From the NCBI GenBank assembly GCA_964532175.1, contig CAZHGP010000002.1, forward strand, positions 1 to 64,000: a stretch of 64,000 bases of DNA. Direction: 5' to 3'. This stretch comes from JAVZCJ01 sp964532175 (lineage in GTDB: Archaea > Thermoproteota > Nitrososphaeria_A > Caldarchaeales > JAVZCJ01). Below are positions 53,115 through 62,151 of the stretch, piece after piece; positions within the stretch are counted from its first letter, which is position 1, and each line of letters begins with the position of its first letter. Under the pieces are notes generated by a model that saw only the letters and a list, made by a program, of their open reading frames with translations, did not search any database and was not told where the DNA came from. The position numbers were made by a program, and so were the translations under genes.

Positions 53115-54299
53115 TTAATAATTTTTAAAAACTTCCAATATAAATTCTAAAGGAGCGTTTGTTTTAAATCCTTTAGGATCAAAATGTGTAGGAGTAGCTA
53201 AAAAATTTTTTGAATTAATTTTCTCTATTATATAATTAAGTTTAGGCGGAGGTTTTTTAATATAAGAACTTATTTCATGAGAAATATAATAGAATGGTGG
53301 ATAATCTATTTCTCCTTTTAATAATTTAATAATTTTTTTAGCTTTAGAAAAATTATTAGGATAGCTTTCATTAATTTCATTTAACATTTTTTGACAAAAA
53401 TCTTTATCACAAGTATTTCCTATCCATAAAGGTCCTGCATAATCTACTTCATGATTGCAAAGTTGACAATAAGGATCTATTTTTGGCCATATTCCTTCTA
53501 TTACTTCTCTATGCAAACATTTTTTACAATAAGTTAACCATCCTAATTTTTCTAAATTTTTATCTACTTTCTTAGCTCCTTTATCAATTTTTCCAAAAAC
53601 TCTAATGTAGTATTCATCAAAGAAACTTATAATTGGATTAAAAGATAATTTAAATCTAGCTGCAGTTAATACAGCAAAACTAATTAATATTCTAAGAGCA
53701 ACTTCCTTAGAAAATGGAGATTTTAAAGGTTTTGCATAATATTTTCTAATGCATGTTCTTGGATATGTTCCACACAATGGTGCAATATCTGTAGCTGTAA
53801 ATCCTATTATGCCATTTTTTTCTAAACTTTTAAAAGCACTTTCCAAGAAGGGTACGGGTGATCCGGTTGGATCAATATCTATATAATGAAATTTTTTTCT
53901 TGAAATAGCATAAGATAAAAGTAAATAATTTGCATCAATATTGTATACTTCCACATAATTTTCAACTTTATTTAAAGTAATATTATGTTTTATTATTTCT
54001 ATAGCTTTAGGATTTATATCTCCTACTATAGCTTTTTCAATATTATTAGCTTCCTTTATAATTCTAATAGTCCTTATACCACACCCTGCAAGTGGCTCAC
54101 AAATTCTAATGGGTTCTTTGAAAATCTTTGATAAAATTTTTACAACTATCACTGAAAAATCTCTACTAAGTTTTGCTTTAGGATTAAAGAAAACTGGTAG
54201 CTTTGATGGAGAAAATCCATGCTTTATTTCTTCTTTACTTATTGAAGGTGCTAAAAATTTTACCTTGCCTTCATCGTAGTATTCATATTCTTTTTCCAT
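53115..54299 (-). CDS. trm1: tRNA (guanine26-N2)-dimethyltransferase Trm1
   Basis: 394 residues. The N-terminal SAM domain has KHGFSPSKLPVFFNPKAKLS, EPLAGCGIRTIRI and catalytic DIDPTGSPVPFLE. The C-terminal part has a zinc site (CKKC...CQLC) and AGPLWIGN. It makes m2,2-G26 in tRNAs. It stands alone on the minus strand with T-rich flanks. Confidence 0.93.
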   Translation of the reverse strand: MEKEYEYYDEGKVKFLAPSISKEEIKHGFSPSKLPVFFNPKAKLSRDFSVIVVKILSKIFKEPIRICEPLAGCGIRTIRIIKEANNIEKAIVGDINPKAIEIIKHNITLNKVENYVEVYNIDANYLLLSYAISRKKFHYIDIDPTGSPVPFLESAFKSLEKNGIIGFTATDIAPLCGTYPRTCIRKYYAKPLKSPFSKEVALRILISFAVLTAARFKLSFNPIISFFDEYYIRVFGKIDKGAKKVDKNLEKLGWLTYCKKCLHREVIEGIWPKIDPYCQLCNHEVDYAGPLWIGNTCDKDFCQKMLNEINESYPNNFSKAKKIIKLLKGEIDYPPFYYISHEISSYIKKPPPKLNYIIEKINSKNFLATPTHFDPKGFKTNAPLEFILEVFKNY

Positions 54300-54421
54300 T
54301 AAAATCTCCTTGAATTTGATTATTAATAATTCTTAAAATCATCTTTTTAGATTTTTCTAATTCTTATAAATGGAAAAAATAATTATTTATTGTTAAATAA
54401 GGAGCGCATTAAGCTAAAGTA

Positions 54422-55534
54422 TCATGAATTAGTTAATATCTTAGAATAAATGATTTTATTAATTTCTTCCCTAAACTTAGATTTTTCTTTAAATCTAGTA
54501 ATTATATCTATTGAAGATGGATCTACTTTATTAAGAATTGCTGAATAAAAACTAATGAAATCTCCTATATATATTGATGATAGCACTTCTTCTAAATAAT
54601 TATTACCTCTTGCTTTAATTTCATGAAAATTATTTATTCCTAGGGATGTTATTTCTTCAATCAAATTTAATATTTTTTCAGTAATATATGAAGGCTCAAA
54701 ATTACTTCTAAATAATATTATTGAAGATTTTTTCGGTTTAATCTTTTTCATCCATGCAGCAAGTTCATTATGACATAATTCTGGAAAATATTCAACTCTA
54801 CAAAAATTTTTTGAAACTTCATTAAGTTGTGTTTTAAATCTATAAGCAACAGATTTTAAATGTACGCTACTATATATTACTGGGAAACTGTTAAATATCC
54901 TTGCGGCAATTTTCTTTGCTATATTTTTGCTTAAAGGAGAATCTACATTTATTTCTTTTTTAAGATCATCAATTAAATATGATGCTTTTAATAAATCATT
55001 AATCGAAAAATATTTTATACCTAAATTATTTAAAGATAAAAGTATTGAAGAAAATAAATATGGTAATGCTGCTCTAGGTTGAAAACCTTTGGGAATTTCT
55101 ATAAAAGGTATTTTTAAATTTTTCGCTAATTCAAGAAGTAAACCATTAGAAGTAATTATGATTATTTTAGACTTTTTATCATATGCATTTATAAAAGAAC
55201 TTAAAGTTTCTTCTGTATCACCTGAATAACTAATAATAAAAACTAAATCTTCTTTATTTATAAAATTAGGTAACCAATAATCTTTATGAATTATTATTGG
55301 AATGGATAATTTATCTAATAGTATATCTCTTACTAATTCCCCTCCAATAGCTGAACCACCCATTCCAGCAAAAATTATTTTATTAAAATTATAATAATCA
55401 TTTGGAAAGGAATATTCTTTAAATAAATTTATGGTATCTCTTATCATATTTGAAAAATTTTCTAAAGAGAAAAGATAATTTTCTTTATCTATTTTTCTTA
55501 TCTCATCTTTGTTATCTAAAATGCTAATTTCCAT
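54422..55534 (-). CDS. Bifunctional phosphoglucose/phosphomannose isomerase
   Basis: 370 residues of the SIS-fold archaeal PGI/PMI family. Sugar-phosphate loops FAGMGGSAIGGELVRD and FIISYSGDTEET, the YFPELCHNELAAW catalytic segment and a C-terminal active-site region are seen. It interconverts glucose-6-P, fructose-6-P and mannose-6-P. The degenerate phosphohexomutase gene lies 700 bp away on the other strand. Confidence 0.88.
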   Translation of the reverse strand: MEISILDNKDEIRKIDKENYLFSLENFSNMIRDTINLFKEYSFPNDYYNFNKIIFAGMGGSAIGGELVRDILLDKLSIPIIIHKDYWLPNFINKEDLVFIISYSGDTEETLSSFINAYDKKSKIIIITSNGLLLELAKNLKIPFIEIPKGFQPRAALPYLFSSILLSLNNLGIKYFSINDLLKASYLIDDLKKEINVDSPLSKNIAKKIAARIFNSFPVIYSSVHLKSVAYRFKTQLNEVSKNFCRVEYFPELCHNELAAWMKKIKPKKSSIILFRSNFEPSYITEKILNLIEEITSLGINNFHEIKARGNNYLEEVLSSIYIGDFISFYSAILNKVDPSSIDIITRFKEKSKFREEINKIIYSKILTNS

Positions 55535-55556
55535 ACATTTTTATAAATAAAGAGAA

Positions 55557-55567
55557 CTATATAAATA
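55557..55567 (-). promoter_or_regulatory. TATA box of the PGI/PMI gene
   Basis: On the minus strand TATTTATATAG lies 23-33 bp before the ATG at 55534, with no Shine-Dalgarno, so a leaderless transcript is likely. Confidence 0.5.
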
Positions 55568-55601
55568 ATTATAAGCGACTTTCATTATTCACTTAACTAA
55601 T

Positions 55602-56123
55602 TTAAAATTTTAATATTTTTTTCAAAATCTCTTCTGGTAATTTATTTCTATTTTCTAAATTTACTTCAATTATTTCTCCATATTTTCTAAATTGATTAAT
55701 GAAATCTCTATGTAATACTGCAATTATTATTTTGTTAGAGGTTAGAATTTCATATATTTTTTCTTTAAATTTTAAACTAAAAAATTCCATACGACCAATT
55801 TCATCTATTGCTATTACATCGCAATTTTTTAATGAAAAATCTAATGCTTTTAAAGCTACTTTTTCAAAATCATTTACATCAATAATATATCTTCCAAATT
55901 TTGGTTTATCGCTTATAGACATGCAAATTCTAGCTAGTATTCCCTCTTCTCCAGAAACAATATCTTTAACAATAAACCCAATTCTTTTATCTTTTTCTCT
56001 TTTTTCAGGTGTAATAATTCCACCAACTTTTATTCCTTTCTGTTTAAGCAATTCAATTATTTTCATTAAAACTGTTGATTTTCCAATTCTAGGAGGTCCT
56101 GTTAGAAAAATAACTTTACTCAT
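55602..56123 (-). CDS. THEP1-type nucleoside-triphosphatase
   Basis: 173 residues. P-loop LTGPPRIGKSTVLMKI, GGIITPEKRE and Walker B VIAIDEIGRMEFFS are diagnostic of the THEP1 family (DUF265). Family members hydrolyse NTPs slowly and accept RNA-like partners; the cellular role is not established. It is divergent from the phosphohexomutase-like gene across an 82-bp promoter gap. Confidence 0.88.
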   Translation of the reverse strand: MSKVIFLTGPPRIGKSTVLMKIIELLKQKGIKVGGIITPEKREKDKRIGFIVKDIVSGEEGILARICMSISDKPKFGRYIIDVNDFEKVALKALDFSLKNCDVIAIDEIGRMEFFSLKFKEKIYEILTSNKIIIAVLHRDFINQFRKYGEIIEVNLENRNKLPEEILKKILKF

Positions 56124-56205
56124 TTTTGAATAATTTTTCTTTAATGATCTTATATATAAAAATTAATAAGATGCTATCTTTAATTAAATAAGGTAAAAAA
56201 TTAAA

Positions 56206-57516
56206 ATGAATAGAATTGAAGAAGTTTTAATTAAACTACAATCTATTATTAATTATTTAAAAAAGCATTATAAAATTCGTAATAAGAAAATATTCATTGG
56301 CTATTCTAAAGAAGAAGAGCCTATTAAGAAATTGATATCAAAAATTTCTTTTTATTTATCTATAAATAATATAATTCCAATAATATCTTTAAGACCTACA
56401 CCTATCCCAATTATAGCTCATCAAATTTTCTTAAAAAGATACATAGGAGGATTATTGGTTTATAAAGATAAAAATGATAATTATGAAATATTTTTTCTCC
56501 CAGAATATGCTGGCCCTCCTAAACCTGACATAATTCATGAAATTAATAATCAATCTCCTATTAGTATTCATTCTAATAAGAGAACTAAAAGACTTAAGAA
56601 AAGGAAAATTCATAAAATAGATCCAATTGATGAATATATCAAATTTTTATTAAATTCTGTTAATAAGGAGAAATTTAAAAGAGCTGGATTAAGAATAATG
56701 CTTAATTATATTGATGAATCACTTTATGGTTATCTTGATGAGATATTATTGGAATTAGGATGTGATATTTTTATAATAAAGAATATTTCACATAATGATT
56801 TTTATTTAAAAATGAAAGATATGATTAAAAAAGGTAATAGATTTGACATAGGACTTACTATAAAGAATAATGGTGAATTATTAATGGCTTATGATGAAAA
56901 ATGTGAAAATATAAAAATGAATGAATTGTTTTCGATACTTTACCATTATTTTATTAATAATAAGAAATTGGGGAATGTTGCTAGAACTCCTGCTTCTACA
57001 CATTTAGTTGATGCAATAGCTATAAAACATGGATGTAATTCAATAGAAGTGAATGGAGGATTTGAAGAAATTAGTGAAATTTTACTTAATAATCTAGCTG
57101 TATTTGGAGGAGATGAGGAAGGAGGATTTTCTTCATGTTATCATATTCCTATAAGAGATGCTATGTATTCTTCTTTAATATTAATTGAAGCTTTATGTGA
57201 TCATAAATTGTCTGAGCTTTGTAAAATTATTAAAGAGAAATATGGAATGACTTATTGGAGAAAACGTGTAATCAAATCAAATTTAGAAATGAATGATATT
57301 TTTGAAAAAATAAATAAAATAAAAGAATTATATGATTTAAGAATAAAAAACATTAAGAAATTTCCTAATGGTTTTAAAATAATTCTTGAAGAAGATAATT
57401 GGATTTTTTTAATGAAAAATGAGAAGTTTGGATTAATAAAAATTTTTGGCGAATCTTATTCTCAAAAAATTATTAAAGAAATTATGAATGAAATTATTGA
57501 ATATATTAAAAATTAA
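56206..57516 (+). CDS. Degenerate phosphohexomutase-like protein (likely pseudoenzyme)
   Basis: 436 residues with the overall phosphoglucomutase/phosphomannomutase layout: SLRPTPIPIIAHQI (about 61-74), NVARTPASTHLVD, NGGFEEISEILL, sugar loop FGGDEEGGF (300-308) and IPIRDAMYSSLILIEAL. Three catalytic loops are lost. The TASHNP phosphoserine loop reads VYKDKNDNYEI (about 85-95), the DGDxDR metal loop reads IKNNGELL (219-226), and the C-terminal RPSGTEP phosphate loop reads LMKNEKFGL. Sugar binding may persist, but mutase chemistry should not. It lies 13 bp upstream of RNase HII's start, so the two are co-transcribed. Confidence 0.75.
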   Translation: MNRIEEVLIKLQSIINYLKKHYKIRNKKIFIGYSKEEEPIKKLISKISFYLSINNIIPIISLRPTPIPIIAHQIFLKRYIGGLLVYKDKNDNYEIFFLPEYAGPPKPDIIHEINNQSPISIHSNKRTKRLKKRKIHKIDPIDEYIKFLLNSVNKEKFKRAGLRIMLNYIDESLYGYLDEILLELGCDIFIIKNISHNDFYLKMKDMIKKGNRFDIGLTIKNNGELLMAYDEKCENIKMNELFSILYHYFINNKKLGNVARTPASTHLVDAIAIKHGCNSIEVNGGFEEISEILLNNLAVFGGDEEGGFSSCYHIPIRDAMYSSLILIEALCDHKLSELCKIIKEKYGMTYWRKRVIKSNLEMNDIFEKINKIKELYDLRIKNIKKFPNGFKIILEEDNWIFLMKNEKFGLIKIFGESYSQKIIKEIMNEIIEYIKN

Positions 57517-57529
57517 GAAGGTGCTTTTT

Positions 57530-58207
57530 ATGAAAAAAATTTTAGGAATAGATGAGGCTGGTAGAAAATAGCAATTATATTGCTATTTGTCAAAAGGGCC
57601 AGTAATAGGACCTATGGTAGTATGTGGCTTCTTAATTGAAGAGAGTAAAATAGAAAAATTAAAAGAAATTGGCGTTAAGGATTCAAAATTACTTTCATCT
57701 ATTAAAAGAAAGAGAATAGCGTTAATATTAAAAAGAATTGCGAAAAATATTGTTTTAATAAAAATTTCTGCAAATGAAATTGATCGATTAAGGAAAAAAA
57801 TTAATTTAAATGAAATAGAAATAAATAAAATTAGTGAAATAATAAACTCTCTTTCTCCAAATATTGTAATTATAGATTCTCCTGAAGTTAATACAAAAAA
57901 ATTTATAAATAAAATAAAAAAGAAATTGAAAAATAAAAATATAAGAATAATTGCTGAAAATTATGCTGATAGAAAATATCCAATAGTTAGTGCTGCTTCA
58001 ATATTAGCAAAAGTTGAAAGAGATAAAGAAATTGAAAAAATTAAAAAAAGAATTGGTTACGATTTTGGCTCTGGTTATGCTAGTGATAAAAAAACAATAA
58101 ATTTTCTTAAATATTGGTTAAAGAATCATAAAGAACTTCCAAATTTTGTTAGAAAAAGTTGGATAACTGTAAAATTGTTGAGTAAAGAAAATATAAAAAG
58201 AAAATAA
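57530..58207 (+). CDS. rnhB: Ribonuclease HII with in-frame 30-nt interruption
   Basis: Removes RNA from RNA-DNA hybrids and single ribonucleotides. The ATG at 57530 has an AAGGTG Shine-Dalgarno and encodes MKKILGIDEAGR, the catalytic motif. It is then interrupted at 57566-57595 by 30 nt that include TAG (57569-57571); GPVIGPMVVCGF resumes at 57596. Removing the 30 nt restores DEAGRGP exactly. Downstream, the other catalytic positions (IIDSPE, AENYADRKYPIVSAASILAKV) and the basic C-terminus are intact. Without the first exon, a TTG at 57587 could start a protein lacking the catalytic Asp-Glu. Confidence 0.85.
57566..57595 (+). other. 30-nt hairpin insert with TAG inside rnhB
   Basis: The insert has a perfect 9-bp inverted repeat, AAATAGCAA/TTGCTATTT, around a 5-nt loop (57566-57588), followed by GTCAAAA. 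It begins with codon AAA directly before TAG and ends with an in-frame AAA. Flanking bases GCTGG (57557-57561) and CCAGT (57599-57603) could pair, closing an outer helix. Its length is a multiple of three. It could be an mRNA intron, a bypassed segment or a small insertion. Confidence 0.7.
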
Positions 58208-58211
58208 GATT

Positions 58212-59582
58212 TTATCGTAGCATCATTTCTTCAAATTGTTTAAGCTCTTCAACTGATCTTTTTACATCAGAGAATAACTTTTCAACTTGAATTATATCTT
58301 CTGGTAATACTTCTTTTCTATTATTAGATTTAGCTACTTGAAATGCAGGTGTTAATAATTGAACAGCATATCTGAGAGTTTTTGATACTCCTATTTCTGT
58401 TAATTTTTCAAGAGCTTCAGGAGTTAACTTAACGTTTTCTTCATTAGCTCTTATTTTTAATATTTCTTTAACTTCTTCTTTATTATAGGGTCTGGTAGTT
58501 ATTATTAAAAGCCTATCTATTAAGTCTAATGGAAGACCATGCGGCGATATTATATCTGTGCCTCTAACTCTTGTAATCCCTCTATTGCTGGCTAATATTA
58601 ATATTGGTGCTAACTCACTTTCCATTGCAGCATTTAAGAATGAGAATGCTTCTATATCAAGTAAATGTACTTCATCAATAAATAATACTCCAGGTATTAT
58701 CTCTGCTGTTTGTTCTTCTACTCTACTCTTAACCATTTCATCAACTTCTTTCCTAATTTCAGGATCTATTTCTTTAGAAGGTGGTGCTCCAAAAAAGAAT
58801 CCTAATAATCCCCCTCTTGAAGATTGTGCTGTAAGTTGATCTAAATCATGTAATGTAAGAACATATACAAATTCTTTCTCTTTCTCTATAGTTCCTGAAG
58901 GTCTAGGAACTGGTTTTTCACTAGCTGTTGCTATTTCATATTTTTCAGAAGCTCTTTCCGATCTTCCAATTTTTATTACTCTACCACTTTCAGCATCGAT
59001 TTGTATAACATCTCCAATAGTTATCCCTTGCTGCAATATATAATTTGCTATTGTTGCTCCAGCTCTAAAAGTCTTGCTTTCATCTGTTGTTGTTAAAGTT
59101 ATCGTTACAGAATCTGGTACTTCTTGATAAGGATTATATGGATGTTTCCTAGTTTTTATATCCAATCCCGTTATTTCTCCTTCATAAACTCTCCTTTTTT
59201 CATGAAGTCTAACACCTATTGCTTTTCTTAAAGCTTGTGTTAAAACTTCCGTTTTCTTTAATTCACTTGAATATATTTCAGAACCACTTAAGCTTATGAA
59301 AGGTACATCTTTTCCAAGTTCTCTTGCAATCGCAATAGCAATTGCTGTTTTTCCTGTTCCAGGTGGACCAGCAAGCAATATTGCTCTTCCAGCCATTTTC
59401 CCTTCTTTAATCATTCTAACAACTATTCCTGCAGCTTCTCTTGCTTCTATTTGACCAACAAGCCCATCTGCAACCATTTTTGCTTTTAATCCTTCTAAAC
59501 CTAAACCTTTAACATGACTATGTGCTCCAACTCTAACAAATCTTTGTAATGGAACTAAGCTTTTAGAAGAATCAAGAGACAT
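58212..59582 (-). CDS. TIP49/RuvBL-like AAA+ ATPase
   Basis: 456 residues, single archaeal relative of eukaryotic RuvBL1/RuvBL2. Walker A GPPGTGKTA, an inserted OB-like domain II (about 125-290, including HPYNPYQEVPDSVTITLTT), Walker B LFIDEVHLLD, sensor 1 ASNRGITRVRGT and the sensor 2 arginine region are complete. Eukaryotic partners act in chromatin remodelling and box C/D snoRNP assembly; here it lies next to fibrillarin and nop5, suggesting a C/D RNP link. The ATG at 59582 follows AAGGTGAT; the GTG at 59591 is within that site. Confidence 0.9.
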   Translation of the reverse strand: MSLDSSKSLVPLQRFVRVGAHSHVKGLGLEGLKAKMVADGLVGQIEAREAAGIVVRMIKEGKMAGRAILLAGPPGTGKTAIAIAIARELGKDVPFISLSGSEIYSSELKKTEVLTQALRKAIGVRLHEKRRVYEGEITGLDIKTRKHPYNPYQEVPDSVTITLTTTDESKTFRAGATIANYILQQGITIGDVIQIDAESGRVIKIGRSERASEKYEIATASEKPVPRPSGTIEKEKEFVYVLTLHDLDQLTAQSSRGGLLGFFFGAPPSKEIDPEIRKEVDEMVKSRVEEQTAEIIPGVLFIDEVHLLDIEAFSFLNAAMESELAPILILASNRGITRVRGTDIISPHGLPLDLIDRLLIITTRPYNKEEVKEILKIRANEENVKLTPEALEKLTEIGVSKTLRYAVQLLTPAFQVAKSNNRKEVLPEDIIQVEKLFSDVKRSVEELKQFEEMMLR

Positions 59583-59671
59583 AAAAATCACCTTTTATGT
59601 CTAAATAGATTTTTTAATAATATATTTTTCTAAAAATTCTAAAAAATTTAGGAGGTATAAAAATTTTTCTT

Positions 59672-60355
59672 TTAATATTTTCCTAATAGCATTATATGGT
59701 CTCTTTCATATGGTTCTAGATTTATTTCTTCAATTATTTCAAAGCCATTTTTTATTAATATTTCTCTTTCTTTTTTAAATATTCTTGATGGTGCTTCTAT
59801 AGAATCGATGCTTCTTGCTTTTATTGCTATCATAATCCATCCACCTTTTTTAAGCATAGCATAAGCATTCTCTGATAATGGTTCTGCTTGTTTAGGTTGA
59901 GCTATATCACAATAAATGAAATCTACTTCTCCAACTAAATGTTTATATAATGAAGGTTTTCTTGCATCTGAAAATATTGGTATAACGTTTTTCCTATATT
60001 TTGCAACATTTTTCTCAAATTGAATTAAAGCTTTTGGTGCAAAATCTATACCATAGAGTATTCCATTCTCGCCTATTATATCTGATACATGGCTTGAAGT
60101 AGTGCCAGTAGCTACACCTAAATAAAGTACTCTTGAACCATTTTTAATAGGTAAATTATTTAATCCATTTAAAATTGCTGCAGCAAGCTTACTTCTATAT
60201 GGTATCCATTCTCTATATTCTTCTCCTTCATATTCAAAAATTCTTTCTCCATAAACTCTTATTTTTCTAGCAAGATTTTTTGTAGCAAGTTTTCTTTCTT
60301 TATTTTCAATTATCCAATATATTCCATTAAATTTTTCATGAGGAATTATTTTCAT
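59672..60355 (-). CDS. flpA: Fibrillarin-like rRNA/tRNA 2'-O-methyltransferase
   Basis: 227 residues. GVYWIIEN-type start, the SAM loop VLYLGVATGTTSSHVSDIIG, DARKPSLYKHLVGEVDFIYCDIAQPKQ and the C-terminal EPYERDHIMLLGKY are conserved. It is the catalytic subunit of C/D box sRNPs. It follows nop5 by 4 bp; a C/D guide RNA gene lies 1.5 kb upstream on the same strand. Confidence 0.95.
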   Translation of the reverse strand: MKIIPHEKFNGIYWIIENKERKLATKNLARKIRVYGERIFEYEGEEYREWIPYRSKLAAAILNGLNNLPIKNGSRVLYLGVATGTTSSHVSDIIGENGILYGIDFAPKALIQFEKNVAKYRKNVIPIFSDARKPSLYKHLVGEVDFIYCDIAQPKQAEPLSENAYAMLKKGGWIMIAIKARSIDSIEAPSRIFKKEREILIKNGFEIIEEINLEPYERDHIMLLGKY

Positions 60356-60359
60356 TTTT

Positions 60360-61526
60360 TCACCTTTTTTTCTTATGTTTTACTTCAGGCTTTGAATATT
60401 TTTGCTTTATTTCTTTAATCCTTTTTTCAAGTGCTTCTCTCAATTCGCTCCCTCTATATTCACCTGAAAAATAATCTATTTTAGCAGCAATAGAAATTTT
60501 TGCTGCTATTGCACGTGCTATTTTTCCTCTTTGCCATTTTGGTGCAGTATGAATATATGGATGTTGGAAAATTACCCCATGCTTAGGAGCACCTTTTCTT
60601 GTTCTTAAAAATCTAAATAAAGCTTTTTCAGCTCCTATTATTTGAATAGTGCTTGCTGGGAGCATAGCTAATTTTTCTAATCCACCTGCCAGTGCAATTA
60701 ATTTAGCTCCAAGAATTGGCCCAGTTACAGCTACAATATTTGGTGCTTCATATTCCATTAAGCTAGATATATAATCTTCCATTTTATTCCTTAAAGAAAT
60801 TAATCTAAGCCCTTCTTCAGCTAAATTTCTAATTTGATCCTCATCCTCTTTATTTAATTCTATTCCAATAGATTTTTTTGCTGCATTAATTATTTCATTA
60901 AAATATTTATGCTTTCCAATTGTTTCTAAAAGTTTCTCCTCATTAATATTATTCCTTGAACCAATTTTACTAATTATTTTTAAATATTCTTCAGGTTCTT
61001 TTATAAAATCTTGAAGTTCAGGAAAATGTATACCATACCATTCTCTACATCTTGTATAAATTAAATTAATTTGCTTATTTAAATCCTCAATTACATTTAC
61101 TCCATGAACAATCATTAAATCTCTTCTACTAACAGAAATTTTTAGTTTCTCTCTTAATAATTGAAGAGCAACTTCTTTTGCTAATTTCCTATATTCTTCA
61201 CTATTCTTAAAAATATTATTTTTAATTAGAATATCCTCTATATTTTTTATTGAAATTGTTTTTATAAAGATTTCTTCTTTTAAAAAGCTTTTTAAAAGAT
61301 TAGCAAGCCTTTCATCTTCAATAAATATTTTTTCATATTTTTCTTTCTTAAGAGATTCAAAGAATTTTTTAACATCATCTTCAATTATATTTTTATCTAA
61401 TTTTATTAAAAAATCAACTATTTTTTCAATATTCCTATTATGTGGAAAAAAATCTATAACTTTCTCACTTTCTTCATCTATAGCTATTAAACCTAAGAAT
61501 GTTATTAATACATTTACATTAGGCAT
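60360..61526 (-). CDS. nop5: C/D box RNP scaffold protein Nop5 (Nop56/58)
   Basis: 388 residues. The N-terminal fibrillarin-binding domain, a central coiled coil (about 130-260) and the C-terminal Nop domain (GPILGAKLIALAGGLEKLAM, STIQIIGAEKALFRFL, KHGVIFQHPYIHTAP) are present, with a lysine-rich tail. It bridges L7Ae-bound guide RNA and fibrillarin. The ATG at 61526 gives the conserved start; TTG 61541 is open but less likely. Confidence 0.93.
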   Translation of the reverse strand: MPNVNVLITFLGLIAIDEESEKVIDFFPHNRNIEKIVDFLIKLDKNIIEDDVKKFFESLKKEKYEKIFIEDERLANLLKSFLKEEIFIKTISIKNIEDILIKNNIFKNSEEYRKLAKEVALQLLREKLKISVSRRDLMIVHGVNVIEDLNKQINLIYTRCREWYGIHFPELQDFIKEPEEYLKIISKIGSRNNINEEKLLETIGKHKYFNEIINAAKKSIGIELNKEDEDQIRNLAEEGLRLISLRNKMEDYISSLMEYEAPNIVAVTGPILGAKLIALAGGLEKLAMLPASTIQIIGAEKALFRFLRTRKGAPKHGVIFQHPYIHTAPKWQRGKIARAIAAKISIAAKIDYFSGEYRGSELREALEKRIKEIKQKYSKPEVKHKKKR

Positions 61527-61574
61527 AAAAATCAAAAGCAAAATAGATATTTTCTTATATAAAGTTTAATTTTT

Positions 61575-61745
61575 TTAACCAATTTCAGAGCCTTCGGTGG
61601 ATTCTTTTGAAGCTAAAATTCTTTTAAAGTAATTACTCCTATTTCTTATACGTGGAATGGGGCTTCTGCGAGGTTTAGCTTCTAATTTAGGAGTAGCACT
61701 TCTCACTTTTCCAGCTTTTGTTATACTTCCATGACTAGGACACAT
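61575..61745 (-). CDS. rps30e: 30S ribosomal protein eS30
   Basis: 56 residues: SHGSITKAGKVRSATPK, then EAKPRRSPIPRIRNRSNYFKR, which is the S30e signature. It starts at the ATG at 61745 and stops at 61575-61577. The C-terminal ASKESTEGSEIG tail is a small extension. Cys at position 2 is unusual. It lies just upstream of nop5 in the same direction and may head that operon. Confidence 0.9.
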   Translation of the reverse strand: MCPSHGSITKAGKVRSATPKLEAKPRRSPIPRIRNRSNYFKRILASKESTEGSEIG

Positions 61746-61813
61746 TTTTTATCCCCTTAATTTAGTATTTTATTATTTTAAGAATTTATTTATATACTTT
61801 TAATTAATTTTTA

Positions 61814-61869
61814 TCAGACTGCCCGTCGAGTATCATCGCTTTTAGCTCAACATGGATATTGCTCATCAT
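61814..61869 (-). ncRNA. C/D box guide sRNA
   Basis: On the minus strand: box C ATGATGA (61869-61863), a 12-nt D' guide, box D' TTGA (61850-61847), an 8-nt spacer, box C' CGATGA (61838-61833), a 15-nt D guide (TACTCGACGGGCAGT) and box D CTGA (61817-61814). The order and spacing fit archaeal C/D sRNAs that direct 2'-O-methylation by Nop5-fibrillarin-L7Ae. The targets were not established. It stands alone in the 406-bp gap between eS30 and pyrG. Confidence 0.75.
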
Positions 61870-62113
61870 CATATTATAAAAAATAAAGAATTAATATAAA
61901 AAGTTTTATAAAAGATATTTTTTAAAAACTCATTTTTCTTAAGAATTCAATAAAATCTAATAAAGCATCCTTTACATTCATTAATACAATAAATTATTAA
62001 GAAACTTTTTTAAAATTTTTATAAAAAAGCTTAAATAATTAGAAAAGCTCGATTTTTATTATTAGTTATTTAATTTATTTTGATTTTTAGAAAAATTAAT
62101 GTAAAAAGTTTTT

Positions 62114-62129
62114 GAGAAAAACTTTATAG
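62114..62129 (+). promoter_or_regulatory. BRE/TATA promoter of pyrG
   Basis: GAGAAAAA followed by CTTTATAG (62122-62129) is centred about 26 bp before the ATG at 62152. No Shine-Dalgarno is seen, so the transcript is probably leaderless. The preceding 61870-62113 is AT-rich and shows no further gene. Confidence 0.55.
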
Positions 62130-62151
62130 ATAAGTTAGATAATATAAAATT

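Noticed and set aside
57566..57595. Pyrrolysine at the rnhB TAG
   Set aside because: TAG terminates L23, S4e and RlmE in this window, and a ten-residue insert inside DEAGRGP would disrupt the active site. It is kept only as a remote alternative.
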